DNA of 47,486 nt from Bacteroidota bacterium (GCA_027491085.1 JAIXWW010000017.1:1-47486), one strand, 5' to 3'. Shown: positions 1 to 8,109, numbered from the stretch's first letter. Notes: generated by a model from the sequence alone, not told the origin. Numbers and translations: made by a program.

Positions 1-91
1 AAAAATGCTTCCACGCACATCCCGATAGCTATCGGGATGTGCGTGGAAGCATTTTTTTGCCGGTCCAACGCGCGGTGCTAATGGAATATTA
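1..91 (-). repeat. Perfect 56-bp palindrome in a dispersed intergenic repeat
   Basis: Positions 1-28 and 29-56 are exact reverse complements with no loop, a 28-bp perfect palindrome ending in a T run. Positions 57-87, read on the minus strand (ATTCCATTAGC...GCGTTGG..CGGCAAAAAA), match 17686-17720 on the plus strand, so this is one copy of a dispersed element in inverted orientation. It lies downstream of the 3' end of the minus-strand glycosyltransferase gene and could double as its transcription terminator. The left edge of the window may cut it. Confidence 0.75.
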
Positions 92-111
92 GAAATTAAT
101 TTAAACTATAA

Positions 112-1617
112 TTATTGTTTTCGATCAAACTTATAAATATAATAAGTTTGGTTTTCGTTACCGTAAGGGTTTAACCAATGCATAAATTTGTCTAAAAAAC
201 TTGGGTCTATGGTGGTTAAATATTCAACTTTACCAAAACTTTTTATACAAGGCGTAAGTCTGTTTACCAATTTTTCTGCTTCGCCAATTACCAAATAATT
301 GGGTAATTCAGCCTTTTCGGTATGCAATTGGGTTAACAAGGTATCGGCTGGAATTTCTTTGGTTACATTGTAATATGGAACCCATTTTTGCAAATAATAA
401 CGAGGCATGAGTACTGTACCAGAGTTACTACTTTCTAAAATAAATGAGTTTACATCGGTTTTTTTAGATAAATAATTCATGGCCTCTACACGGCTTAACT
501 TGGTAGATGAAGGAGTTAAAGCTATTAAAACTAGGGTGTTAAATACCCAAAAGAATTTCCAACTGCCAGCTACAAACTTTTTGTTTTTTAACAGAAATGC
601 ATTGGTTTCCTTTAATTGGTTAAAAGTAATTACACCTGCCATAACTATAAACGGAATTACGGGCAAAATGAAACGTTCTTGTTTATTTGGAAAAGCCGAA
701 TGGAATACAAAAAACAAAAATGCAGGTAAAAACAATACCAAATATTTGCGCCAACTTAAAGCAAAGCCATAAGCTAAAAACAAACTTACCGGTGGAATTA
801 AAATACCACCCACCAAAAGCAAATAATTATACCAATTACCAACTATGTAATTATAAGCATTATCAACATTATAGACCGAGTAAGCTAAAAACTCAGCAAA
901 TGGTTTACCCCAAATTACCATGTCTACACTGGCTTGAAAAACCAATAACGATAAAACCACACCAACTCCATAAAAAAATGCATTTTTAAACTGATGTTGA
1001 ATCCAAACCACCAAGCCTAAACCAGCTATAAAAGTTGAAGTTTGAAACCTAATTGAAAATGCCAAACCTGTAACAAAACCTGCAAGCAAGTATTGCATCA
1101 CTTTTTTGTTATCATTACTTACTACTAACCAAGTTCCGTAAATTAATGGTGGAATACAAACTACTTCTACCAAATTCCTTACACTTAACATTGGAATAAA
1201 CCAAAGCAATGCGCATAACCAAGCCACCAACTTGGCATCGTTTACATTGCTTAATTTTTCAGTAATTTTAAAAGCATATTTTACCACAATTAATGAAAGC
1301 AAAGCATGAAAAAGCCTTACAATAAACATTTTGGTATTAGGCTCTATTATGCCCAAAAGCGCTAAAAATTTAAAGAAGTAATAATGAAAACCTGTGTAAA
1401 GCAATACGTGACCGGTAGCTACTGCATTTGGGTTCATTGGGCCAGGTAACCATTGGCTATCGTCTCGGCCATCAATCCAACTTTGCGCCACTTCTACAAT
1501 TAAAAAGTGGTCATCGCTCATGCCATAACCTTGGCTAAAAATTACAGCTACTAATCTAACTAAAAATGCCACAATCAATATGGCATTTAAAGGTTGTTCT
1601 TGATAAAATTTTTTCAT
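112..1617 (-). CDS. GT-C-fold integral membrane glycosyltransferase (GT22/GT39-like)
   Basis: 501 aa with about ten hydrophobic spans. It most likely transfers a sugar from a lipid-linked donor on the outer face of the inner membrane. The N-terminal first span is followed by GMSDDHF, the acidic pair expected in the first large loop of GT-C enzymes. A late loop carries FPNKQERFILPVIPF, which resembles the H/NKE.RF..P signature of Alg9-like GT22 mannosyltransferases. A short soluble tail follows (about residues 380-501). It is the last gene of a tight minus-strand set: scoB ends 13 nt upstream and another membrane protein precedes that. Donor and acceptor cannot be told from sequence. The GT-C call is solid, the exact family less so. 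Confidence 0.65.
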   Translation of the reverse strand: MKKFYQEQPLNAILIVAFLVRLVAVIFSQGYGMSDDHFLIVEVAQSWIDGRDDSQWLPGPMNPNAVATGHVLLYTGFHYYFFKFLALLGIIEPNTKMFIVRLFHALLSLIVVKYAFKITEKLSNVNDAKLVAWLCALLWFIPMLSVRNLVEVVCIPPLIYGTWLVVSNDNKKVMQYLLAGFVTGLAFSIRFQTSTFIAGLGLVVWIQHQFKNAFFYGVGVVLSLLVFQASVDMVIWGKPFAEFLAYSVYNVDNAYNYIVGNWYNYLLLVGGILIPPVSLFLAYGFALSWRKYLVLFLPAFLFFVFHSAFPNKQERFILPVIPFIVMAGVITFNQLKETNAFLLKNKKFVAGSWKFFWVFNTLVLIALTPSSTKLSRVEAMNYLSKKTDVNSFILESSNSGTVLMPRYYLQKWVPYYNVTKEIPADTLLTQLHTEKAELPNYLVIGEAEKLVNRLTPCIKSFGKVEYLTTIDPSFLDKFMHWLNPYGNENQTYYIYKFDRKQ

Positions 1618-1630
1618 TTAAAAATACATG

Positions 1631-2284
1631 TTAAATGCTCATTTCAAACACATTGTCGGCTATAACTAAGCGTCCTTCGGTTTTCGATTTGATATAATCA
1701 ATGGTAACACCTGGTGCATATTCCAACAGTTTAAAACCTTCTTCGGTAATTTCAAAAACACCTAATTCGGTAACTACTTTTTTAACACAGCCTAAGCCTG
1801 TAATCGGTAATGAACATTTGCTTAAAAGTTTCGATTCGCCAGCTTTATTTACATGCTGCATAGCTACAATAATATTTTTAGCCGATGCCACTAAATCCAT
1901 AGCACCGCCCATACCTTTTACCATTTTACCTGGAATTTTCCAGTTGGCTATATCACCATTATCAGCCACTTCCATAGCGCCTAATACGGTTAAATCAACC
2001 CTTCCACTTCTAATCATACCAAAACTCATAGCACTATCAAAAAAGCTAGAACCTTTTTTAGTAGTTACAGTTTGTTTTCCAGCATTAATTAAATCAGCAT
2101 CTACTTCTTCTTCGTAAGGAAAAGGGCCAATTCCCAAAAGTCCATTTTCCGATTGCAGGATTACTTCAATTCCTTCAGGAACATAATTTGCCACCAAAGT
2201 AGGAATGCCTATTCCTAAATTTACATAATATCCGTCTTGTAATTCTTTTGCAATTCGTTTTGCAATGCCAAATTTATCTAACAT
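1631..2284 (-). CDS. scoB: 3-oxoacid (succinyl-CoA:acetoacetate-type) CoA-transferase subunit B
   Basis: 217 aa, the normal length for the beta subunit of two-component CoA transferases, which move CoA between succinyl-CoA and a 3-oxoacid (ketone body and short-chain acid use). Seen in the sequence: N-terminal GYYVNLGIGIPTL, the catalytic glutamate in QSENGLLGIGP (about residues 44-54), the GGAMDL segment and C-terminal LEYAPGVT. The subunit A gene is not adjacent: the gene 7 nt upstream is a membrane protein and the one 13 nt downstream is a glycosyltransferase. Subunit A must therefore be encoded elsewhere if the enzyme is active. Family assignment is confident; the exact acid substrate is not fixed by sequence. 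Confidence 0.9.
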   Translation of the reverse strand: MLDKFGIAKRIAKELQDGYYVNLGIGIPTLVANYVPEGIEVILQSENGLLGIGPFPYEEEVDADLINAGKQTVTTKKGSSFFDSAMSFGMIRSGRVDLTVLGAMEVADNGDIANWKIPGKMVKGMGGAMDLVASAKNIIVAMQHVNKAGESKLLSKCSLPITGLGCVKKVVTELGVFEITEEGFKLLEYAPGVTIDYIKSKTEGRLVIADNVFEMSI

Positions 2285-2291
2285 AGTTTTA

Positions 2292-3908
2292 TTATTCGTT
2301 ATTAACCGAAGTTACTGGGTTTATATTATCAATTATTATTATTTTATTGGTGTCAATATTATTATAAATACACCAATCATTCAAGGTTTTTCGGTTATGT
2401 TTTTCCCAAAAGCTTCCAAAATTTTGTGGAGCATTGCTCGAATAGCCGTTAATACTCTTCATTTGATGGGCTTGCGCATACAATGCCGCATCTAAATGAA
2501 ATTTAAAGTTTTTCCAATCATCGCCTTCGCTTACTATAGCTAAAATAGGTTTATTATGATTGCCAATCTGAGTTTCTATGGTTTTGTATCGGTTTAAAAT
2601 GGTCTCTTTTTTTGTTCTGGTTAGTTTGCTAGCTTCTACATGGTTATCTATGAACAATAAGGCAAACAAACTTATAAAAATGAGCAAACTCCATTTTTTA
2701 GATTTTAAAAATAAGTCATTTAAAAATAGCACATTGGCAAATACAATTAAAGTAAAAATTACTGTAATTACCCTCACCAAAACCGATAAACTTCCAAAGC
2801 CGGGTAAGTAATAAAAAATGGCTAACAAGCTGTATTTATTGGCAAACAATAAACTGCAAATAATAGCCATACCAATAGCAACTACTAAAAATCTATTAGC
2901 ATCTTTGTTTTTAAAAGTAAAAAAGGTGTAGCTAACTAATAAACCAATAGAAAATACTCCCATAAAAAACTCGTTTAACCACCACCTATCGGCTAATAAG
3001 TTTTTCCCGTATTTATTAGTAAAGGCCCAATTGCTAGCATCGTTAGCTAAAGTATAGCTGGTAAAAGTGGGCATTAGGTGCAATACTTCGCTGAATTTAT
3101 GCAAACTTACCTGTTTTGCCACCTCTATATAGTTTTGCATGTAAAGCGCTAATAAACCAACAATTATTATGGTATAAGCAATGGTTTTTATACTTTGAAT
3201 TTTATTATTAAACAGCTGTATTATAAATTCAAACTTGCGCATAATGAGGGTATAACAACCAAAAAATATTACCAATAAATATACTGATAGAAAGGCATAA
3301 TAAACGCCCAAAACAAATTGCAAAGCAACCGCTAATACCAAATAATAATAGTATTTAGGTTTGGCAAGAGTAGCTAAATTATAAGCAGCTAAAACTATTA
3401 CGGGCAATAAAAAACGGATATTGAGTTGGGTAAAATTGCATTGCCCAAACATGATCATAGAAAAAGTAAACAAGTAGGCTCCTAAAATGGCTGCATAACT
3501 ATTTTTTGTAATTTTATAAAAACAATAAAATGCTACAAAATAATTGAGTACAAATATACTTAACCACCAACATTGGTAAGCCGTTTCTCTATCAAAATGC
3601 AAGGCTCTATAAATGGTATAAATGGGTAATGTTCCCACCATATTATCCGATAAAGCCAAAGTGTTTTTAGCAGGATAAAAAAAGGTAGCATCGTAAAACG
3701 AAGGTTGATTGCCTATTATATATTGATAACCATGTTCCAATACAAAGTTTATAAACCTTGCATCGCCTAAATCGCCTGGCATATAGCTAAAATTGGTTTC
3801 TACTAAACTTAACGGGAAATTGTAAAACCCAATTCCAAAACATACCAAAAGCAATAGTGCTTGTAGCCATACTTGTTTGGTGGTGTATTGGGATAAAAAT
3901 TTAATCAT
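2292..3908 (-). CDS. Polytopic membrane protein, possible GT-C glycosyltransferase
   Basis: 538 aa with about ten to twelve hydrophobic spans and a polar C-terminal tail (about residues 425-538). After the first span comes MPGDLGDARFINFVLEHG, an acidic loop placed like the catalytic loop of GT-C transferases; the rest is not diagnostic. It is the first gene of the minus-strand set, with scoB only 7 nt downstream, so the three genes are probably co-transcribed. The shared topology with the 112-1617 product suggests both work on surface glycans, but this is inference. I cannot assign it to a named family with certainty. Confidence 0.5.
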   Translation of the reverse strand: MIKFLSQYTTKQVWLQALLLLVCFGIGFYNFPLSLVETNFSYMPGDLGDARFINFVLEHGYQYIIGNQPSFYDATFFYPAKNTLALSDNMVGTLPIYTIYRALHFDRETAYQCWWLSIFVLNYFVAFYCFYKITKNSYAAILGAYLFTFSMIMFGQCNFTQLNIRFLLPVIVLAAYNLATLAKPKYYYYLVLAVALQFVLGVYYAFLSVYLLVIFFGCYTLIMRKFEFIIQLFNNKIQSIKTIAYTIIIVGLLALYMQNYIEVAKQVSLHKFSEVLHLMPTFTSYTLANDASNWAFTNKYGKNLLADRWWLNEFFMGVFSIGLLVSYTFFTFKNKDANRFLVVAIGMAIICSLLFANKYSLLAIFYYLPGFGSLSVLVRVITVIFTLIVFANVLFLNDLFLKSKKWSLLIFISLFALLFIDNHVEASKLTRTKKETILNRYKTIETQIGNHNKPILAIVSEGDDWKNFKFHLDAALYAQAHQMKSINGYSSNAPQNFGSFWEKHNRKTLNDWCIYNNIDTNKIIIIDNINPVTSVNNE

Positions 3909-4505
3909 AGTTATTGGAGCGCAATATAATGAACCAAAATGGGCTGCAAATTATAGTTTCAATAAAAAATAAAATTATGTGAAAAATTATTTGTTTTGGG
4001 GGTAAGCATTTAATAGCGTTTCACTATCGAAATTACACCAACAAACGTCATTGCGAACATTTATTGCGAGAGCAATAACCAGCATTCTCAAGCTAACAAT
4101 TATCATACATAACTTTAGATTGCTTCGTACCTCGCAATGACGATAGTTCCCGCACTTTTTTAGTAAGAGAAATTACAGTAACAAACGTCATTGCGAACAT
4201 AGTGAAGCAATCTCAAGCGAGTAATTATCTCACATAACTTGAGATTGCTTCGTACCTTGCAATGACGAATATACACCAACAAACGTCATTGCGAACGCAG
4301 TGAAGCAATCTCAAGCGAGTAATGTCTTAAATAACTTGAGATTGCTTCGTACCTCGCAATGACGATTGTTCCAACACTTTTTTAGTATGAAAAATTACAT
4401 CAGCAAACGTCATTGCAAACGTAGTGAAGTAATTTCAAGCGAGTAATTGTCTCACATAACTTGAGATTGCTTCGTACCTCGCAATGACGAATATACACCA
4501 ACAAA

Positions 4506-4547
4506 CGTCATTGCGAACTTAGTGAAGCAATCTCAAGCGAGTAATTG
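4506..4547. repeat. Left half of the repeat unit interrupted by the GIY-YIG gene
   Basis: Carries the left arm (CGTCATTGCGA, AGTGAAGCAATCTCAAG) and the first loop bases GCGAGTAATTG. In intact units this is followed directly by TCTCACATAACTTGAG; here the sequence departs after 4547 into the 353-bp insert that holds the nuclease gene. Confidence 0.85.
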
Positions 4548-4601
4548 GAAATTTGTGATAAAAAGGTTTATTTAGTTCCTAAAAAAGACTAATTAATAAC
4601 T

Positions 4602-4892
4602 ATGGGTGGATTTGTTTATATTTTAACTAATAAAGATAATTCAGTTTTATATACAGGTGTTACATCTAATTTGCAACAAAGAATTTGGCAACATAAAACA
4701 CACTATTTTCCTCAATCGTTTACAGCAAAGTATAATATTTCTAAATTAGTTTATTATAATTATTTCAGTACAATAGAAGAAGCAATAAAGGAAGAAAAGA
4801 GAATTAAATCTGGCTCGAGAAATAGTAAAATAAAACTAATTGATTCTATGAATAAAGAATGGATTGATTTGTATGAAACAATAGAATTTTAA
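4602..4892 (+). CDS. Small GIY-YIG family nuclease inside a repeat unit
   Basis: 96 aa, a stand-alone GIY-YIG domain of the UvrC N-terminal/YhbQ-like type, expected to cut DNA with a metal ion. Seen: FVYILTNKDN (the GIY strand; V-Y-I replaces G-I-Y), YTGVTSNLQQRIWQH (YIG-equivalent plus the conserved Arg), a Tyr-rich middle, and EEAIKEEKRIK with the candidate metal-binding Glu. The tail IKSGSRNSKIKLID..NKEW is typical of this small family. There is no DNA-binding domain. The gene lies within 4548-4900, exactly between the left and right halves of one REP-like unit, with only 8 nt between its stop and the first base homologous to the right half. It has no operon partner. Its role is unknown; a part in spreading or maintaining the repeats is inference. 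Confidence 0.85.
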   Translation: MGGFVYILTNKDNSVLYTGVTSNLQQRIWQHKTHYFPQSFTAKYNISKLVYYNYFSTIEEAIKEEKRIKSGSRNSKIKLIDSMNKEWIDLYETIEF

Positions 4893-4900
4893 AAACAAAC

Positions 4901-4941
4901 GCCTTACATAACTTGAGATTGCTTCGTTCCTCGCAATGACG
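4901..4941. repeat. Right half of the repeat unit interrupted by the GIY-YIG gene
   Basis: CCTTACATAACTTGAG then ATTGCTTCGTTCCTCGCAATGACG. This corresponds base for base to the second half of an intact unit, including the loop segment TCTCACATAAC. Together with 4506-4547 it rebuilds one whole palindrome once the insert is removed. Confidence 0.85.
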
Positions 4942-5330
4942 AAATTACAGCAGCAAACGTCATTGCGAATGTAGTGAAGCAATCTAAAGCGAGTAATACA
5001 CATAACTTGAGATTGCTTCGTTCCTCGCAATGACGATTGTTTCCGAACTTTTTTAGTACGAGAAATTACATCAGCAAACGTCATTGCGAACATAGTGAAG
5101 CAATCTCAAGCGAGTAATTGTCTCACATAACTTGAGATTGCTTCGTACCTCGCAATGACGAATACACAACAGCAAACGTCATTGCGAATGTAGTGAAGCA
5201 ATCTAAAGCGAGTAATACACATAACTTGAGATTGCTTCGTTCCTCGCAATGACGATTGTTCCCGCACTTCTTAATAGTAAAGAAATTACTCCGTATAAAA
5301 AAAATATAACAATCATTTACCATTATGATA

Positions 5331-5525
5331 CTGCTATTTTATAAAAAATAATACCTATTAAGAGTGTTTACATGAAGGTTTTATAAAATAAAATGCTTGC
5401 AAAAAGTACTTTTATGTACATTCTATAAAATATAATGCCAATAAAAAGTGTTTTTATAGGTATTTTATAAAATAAAATGCCAACGTAAACTTTATGAATA
5501 GGTATTTTATTAAATAAATAGGTTA
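5331..5525. repeat. Degenerate AT-rich tandem repeat, period about 41 bp, five copies
   Basis: The core GGTATTTTATAAAATAAAATGCC recurs in diverging form near 5334, 5378, 5418, 5459 and 5501. Each core contains TTTTATAAAA, itself a palindrome, followed by a variable arm containing AAAAAGTGTTTTTAT-like sequence. The tract starts about 40 bp after the REP-like array ends. The remaining 5526-5760 is AT-rich, with no gene or clear hairpin that I can see. Confidence 0.6.
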
Positions 5526-5760
5526 TTTAATTATAGATAGTTAACTAATTATTTTATTGAGTAATTAATTAATAAAATTAAAATAACTCATTTTTATTAC
5601 ACTTTATTTAAATAAAAAATTTACCGTTAAAATATGTAAAAATGCTACTAATCAAATGTTTATATAGAGTGGATAATTAGCTTTTGCTTAATTAATTTTT
5701 GTTTCCAATAATTGTTGGTGTTAAAATTAAATATATTTTTAAACTTAAATTGATGTAAAA

Positions 5761-6453
5761 ATGGAAACAACAAACAATTTAAATCCTACAGCAAAAATTA
5801 AAAAAAGCAGTAAAGCCAATGTAACCAAAAAAGATGCCGAGTTAGGCACATTAGCCCAAAGTGTAAGTATAGTTTGGGGGCAAAATCCTCAAATTACTTT
5901 AATTTGGACTAGCCAACCTAATTTTGAAGAACAGGTAAACAATTACGCCAATGCGCTTGATAGCAAAAGCAATTCAAAAAAGAACCGCCCACAAATTACC
6001 AATAACCTAAAAACTTGCAACCAAGCCATAGATACTGGTATAGCTAAAATAAAAGATTACCTAGATGCCGATGCTACCAACAAGGCCGAAGCCAAAGCCA
6101 ATTATGCCAAATTTGGTATAACTTTACAAGGCAGTGCTTATAAATTACCGGCCGATAAAGACAAACGTACCCAAGCTTTAAAGCTGGTATTAGGAGCCAT
6201 TACCGAATTTGGATACGGTAAAAAACCTTTTGGCACTGCCTACTTTACACCATTAATAGACCAATATACTTTACTAGTAAGCGAGGCAGCCGATACCGAT
6301 AAAAATGTAAGCAGTATAATAGGCAATAAAAACAAACAAAAAGAAGAACTGATAAAAACCCTAAACAGTTTGGTACTGCTTATAAAAGCCAACTACCCCG
6401 ATACCTATACAAACGTGCTAAGGGCTTGGGGTTTTCAGAAGGAAAAGTATTAG
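5761..6453 (+). CDS. Uncharacterised Lys/Asn-rich soluble protein
   Basis: 230 aa, no signal peptide and no membrane span. The first 30 residues are polar and lysine-rich (KIKKSSKANVTKKD); the rest looks helical with many Ala, Lys and Asn. It ends in RAWGFQKEKY. I do not recognise a family, though the composition looks like a compact Bacteroidota-specific protein. A strong intrinsic terminator follows at 6491-6534, so it is probably monocistronic. The last codons plus about 35 bp of 3' flank reappear, damaged, at 7250-7326, which shows that a second copy or fragment once existed next to it. Confidence 0.6.
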   Translation: METTNNLNPTAKIKKSSKANVTKKDAELGTLAQSVSIVWGQNPQITLIWTSQPNFEEQVNNYANALDSKSNSKKNRPQITNNLKTCNQAIDTGIAKIKDYLDADATNKAEAKANYAKFGITLQGSAYKLPADKDKRTQALKLVLGAITEFGYGKKPFGTAYFTPLIDQYTLLVSEAADTDKNVSSIIGNKNKQKEELIKTLNSLVLLIKANYPDTYTNVLRAWGFQKEKY

Positions 6454-6490
6454 GAAAAGGTTATTATTGAAGGGGGAAAATAAAACAAAT

Positions 6491-6534
6491 ATTCGCCAAG
6501 CTAGTCATAAAGGAATACTTGGCGAATTTTTTTT
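6491..6534 (+). terminator. Rho-independent terminator after the 5761-6453 gene
   Basis: The 10-bp stem ATTCGCCAAG (6491-6500) pairs with CTTGGCGAAT (6518-6527), followed by a T run to 6534. Confidence 0.85.
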
Positions 6535-6584
6535 AGCAATAAGGAAGAAAACTACATGTAAATAAAACATTAATTAATAAAAAT

Positions 6585-7184
6585 ATGAACAAAGAAGATT
6601 TAGATAGATTAGTAAGAGTTGAGGAGCAATTTTTAGATTTAGGAGAGCCTTTGACGGTGAACAAACTTACAAGTTTTCCATTTACAAACTATGAGGAACT
6701 AAAATCAAAATATTTAAATAAAGATATTAGCTTTGGTAGTAATTATAATGTCGACTTTCTAGAAATAATTGGCACAAAATCTGACAACATCATTCATATG
6801 GTTTGGCTGGCCTTAACAGTTTTTGTTTTTATTGCAGACATAATATTAGCAATTATTTTTAAGAAATGGATTTTGCTTCTTAGCTTACCGTTTGCACTTA
6901 TTGGCTTTATTTCATCTTCTCCTTTTGGTTCGCTAAAAAGTATTGTTTCTGGACTTGGTGGGTTTACCTTTATAATTTCATTCTTTTTGCTTGATTGGAC
7001 TTGGTCAATAATTATTGGTTCGATGCTATTTACTCAAATATTCACTCTAACAGCAAGAGAACAATATAGAAAGGTTATTGAGGAACGAGCATTACAGTCG
7101 GAAGTATTTTTTTGCTATATGTTTAAAAAGGGCCATATATTTATTAAAGATAATAAATCAAATTTGATTACAAGTAATAAATAG
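6585..7184 (+). CDS. Uncharacterised membrane protein
   Basis: 199 aa: a hydrophilic N-terminal region of about 70 residues, three to four hydrophobic spans (about residues 70-150: IIHMVWLALTVFVFIADIIL, WILLLSLPFALIGFI, GGFTFIISFFLLD, WSIIIGSMLFTQIF), then a charged tail. There is no recognisable domain. It stands alone between a terminator and a pseudogene fragment. Its codon and base composition is more AT-rich than the housekeeping genes, which fits an accessory gene. The ATG at 6585 is the first in frame and follows an A-rich leader. Confidence 0.55.
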   Translation: MNKEDLDRLVRVEEQFLDLGEPLTVNKLTSFPFTNYEELKSKYLNKDISFGSNYNVDFLEIIGTKSDNIIHMVWLALTVFVFIADIILAIIFKKWILLLSLPFALIGFISSSPFGSLKSIVSGLGGFTFIISFFLLDWTWSIIIGSMLFTQIFTLTAREQYRKVIEERALQSEVFFCYMFKKGHIFIKDNKSNLITSNK

Positions 7185-7249
7185 AATTGCATGGTATTAG
7201 AAGCATTTTATGTAAAACAAACGTTTAGCAGAAAAATATACATTGCTTA

Positions 7250-7326
7250 TAAAACGAAATAAGAGCGTGGGATTTTCAAAAAGAAAGTATTAGGAAAATT
7301 GAGTATTATTGAAGGGAAATAAAACT
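7250..7326 (+). pseudogene. Remnant of the 3' end of a paralogue of the 5761-6453 gene
   Basis: Positions 7262-7285 read RAWDFQKE, matching the C-terminal RAWGFQKE of the 230-aa protein. One A has been lost after this, so the TAG stop is out of frame. The similarity continues through the 3' flank (GTATTAGGAAAA, then TATTATTGAAGGG, AATAAAAC), matching 6448-6487. It is a duplicated tail with no upstream body. Confidence 0.75.
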
Positions 7327-7363
7327 ATTGAGTAGCGCATATATAGAAATTAGCTGTAATTTT

Positions 7364-7894
7364 ATGAAAATAGCTGTCAGAAATAACGAATTAGTATTTA
7401 GAAAAGGAAAACCTGAGAATTGGATTGCTTCAATGTCATACCTAGATTATTCCTTAAACTTTATTTTTAATGAGTCAATTTTCAAAAAAAGTGAAAGTGA
7501 TTTTTTAATAGATTGGAAACTTGTTGAAAAGTTTATTAATCATTTTATAAGTAATCTTGAGTCAATTCAATTCATAGGCTCAACCTCGATTCAAGAGTTT
7601 CAAAAGAATGTTCATTTAAATGATTCCGATTATAGAAAAGAAATTGGGAATTTTGAAATTGACGAAATCGAATTAATAGATTTTAGAAAACGAGTTGATT
7701 ATGACCAGAACAATAATGAATTTATATTATATAATTTTAAATATAATGTAACTTTCTTTTTTGAAAGAGCTAACAATGGATATTCTGAATCGGCAGATGC
7801 TTTTCCAGAATATCCATACATCGCTCAATTTTCCAATCATAATTCATTAACTTTAATGGGTGTCTTTAACGACATTTGGAGTTCTTATAAATAA
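7364..7894 (+). CDS. Uncharacterised 176-aa protein
   Basis: The frame is open from a TTG at 7328 (188 aa), but that start abuts the duplicated gene tail, so I prefer the first ATG at 7364 (MKIAVRNNELVFRKG). It is a soluble, acidic and aromatic-rich protein with no signal peptide or membrane span. I do not recognise a family. Its size, composition and isolated position after a repeated tail resemble small accessory or immunity-type genes, but no toxin partner is visible, so that remains a guess. A strong bidirectional terminator follows at 7944. Confidence 0.5.
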   Translation: MKIAVRNNELVFRKGKPENWIASMSYLDYSLNFIFNESIFKKSESDFLIDWKLVEKFINHFISNLESIQFIGSTSIQEFQKNVHLNDSDYRKEIGNFEIDEIELIDFRKRVDYDQNNNEFILYNFKYNVTFFFERANNGYSESADAFPEYPYIAQFSNHNSLTLMGVFNDIWSSYK

Positions 7895-7943
7895 TCAAAA
7901 ATGACATTATTTGACGTGTTCATACAACAAAATAATATTACAA

Positions 7944-7987
7944 AAAAACCGCTTTAGTATTAAAACTAAAGCGGTTTTTATTTTTAT
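7944..7987. terminator. Bidirectional terminator between the accessory ORFs and metH
   Basis: AAAAACCGCTTTAGT (7944-7958) pairs perfectly with ACTAAAGCGGTTTTT (7965-7979) across a 6-nt loop. T runs on both strands make it usable for the plus-strand gene ending at 7894 and the minus-strand metH part ending at 8110. Confidence 0.85.
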
Positions 7988-8109
7988 AATTAATTATCGT
8001 ATAACCCAAGTGAGTTGATAACTCTGTAACCTCTAACGCCTTGCCAACGCAAACCTTAACGCAATCGTCTAATGGTAATTTCTAACAACTATCAACTGCC
8101 AACTAACAA

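Larger units (their letters stand above)
4046..5254. repeat. Array of eight REP-like imperfect palindromes
   Basis: Units at 4046-4142, 4186-4267, 4284-4364, 4408-4489, 4506-4941 (split by a gene), 4958-5035, 5079-5160 and 5177-5254. A typical unit folds as an 11-bp outer stem (CGTCATTGCGA / TCGCAATGACG), an asymmetric internal loop (about 7 nt left, 5 nt right), a 14-bp inner stem (GAAGCAATCTCAAG / CTTGAGATTGCTTC) and a loop of about 16-20 nt. The asymmetry has the same orientation in every unit. Spacers come in two homologous sizes, 16 nt and 43 nt, mostly alternating, which gives a 222-bp higher-order period left of the gene. Unit 1 is the most decayed. Two right-arm subtypes occur (GTACC or GTTCC in the internal loop). 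The final long-spacer homology runs to about 5291. Confidence 0.92.

Noticed and set aside
4046..5254. CRISPR array
   Set aside because: The units are long imperfect palindromes, the spacers are only two homologous sequences of 16 and 43 nt rather than unique ones, and no cas gene is present.
4836..5323. Two minus-strand ORFs (4836-5093, 5123-5323)
   Set aside because: Both are simply translations of the palindromic repeat units (IARNEAIS-like strings) and overlap the GIY-YIG gene or the array; no independent coding signal.
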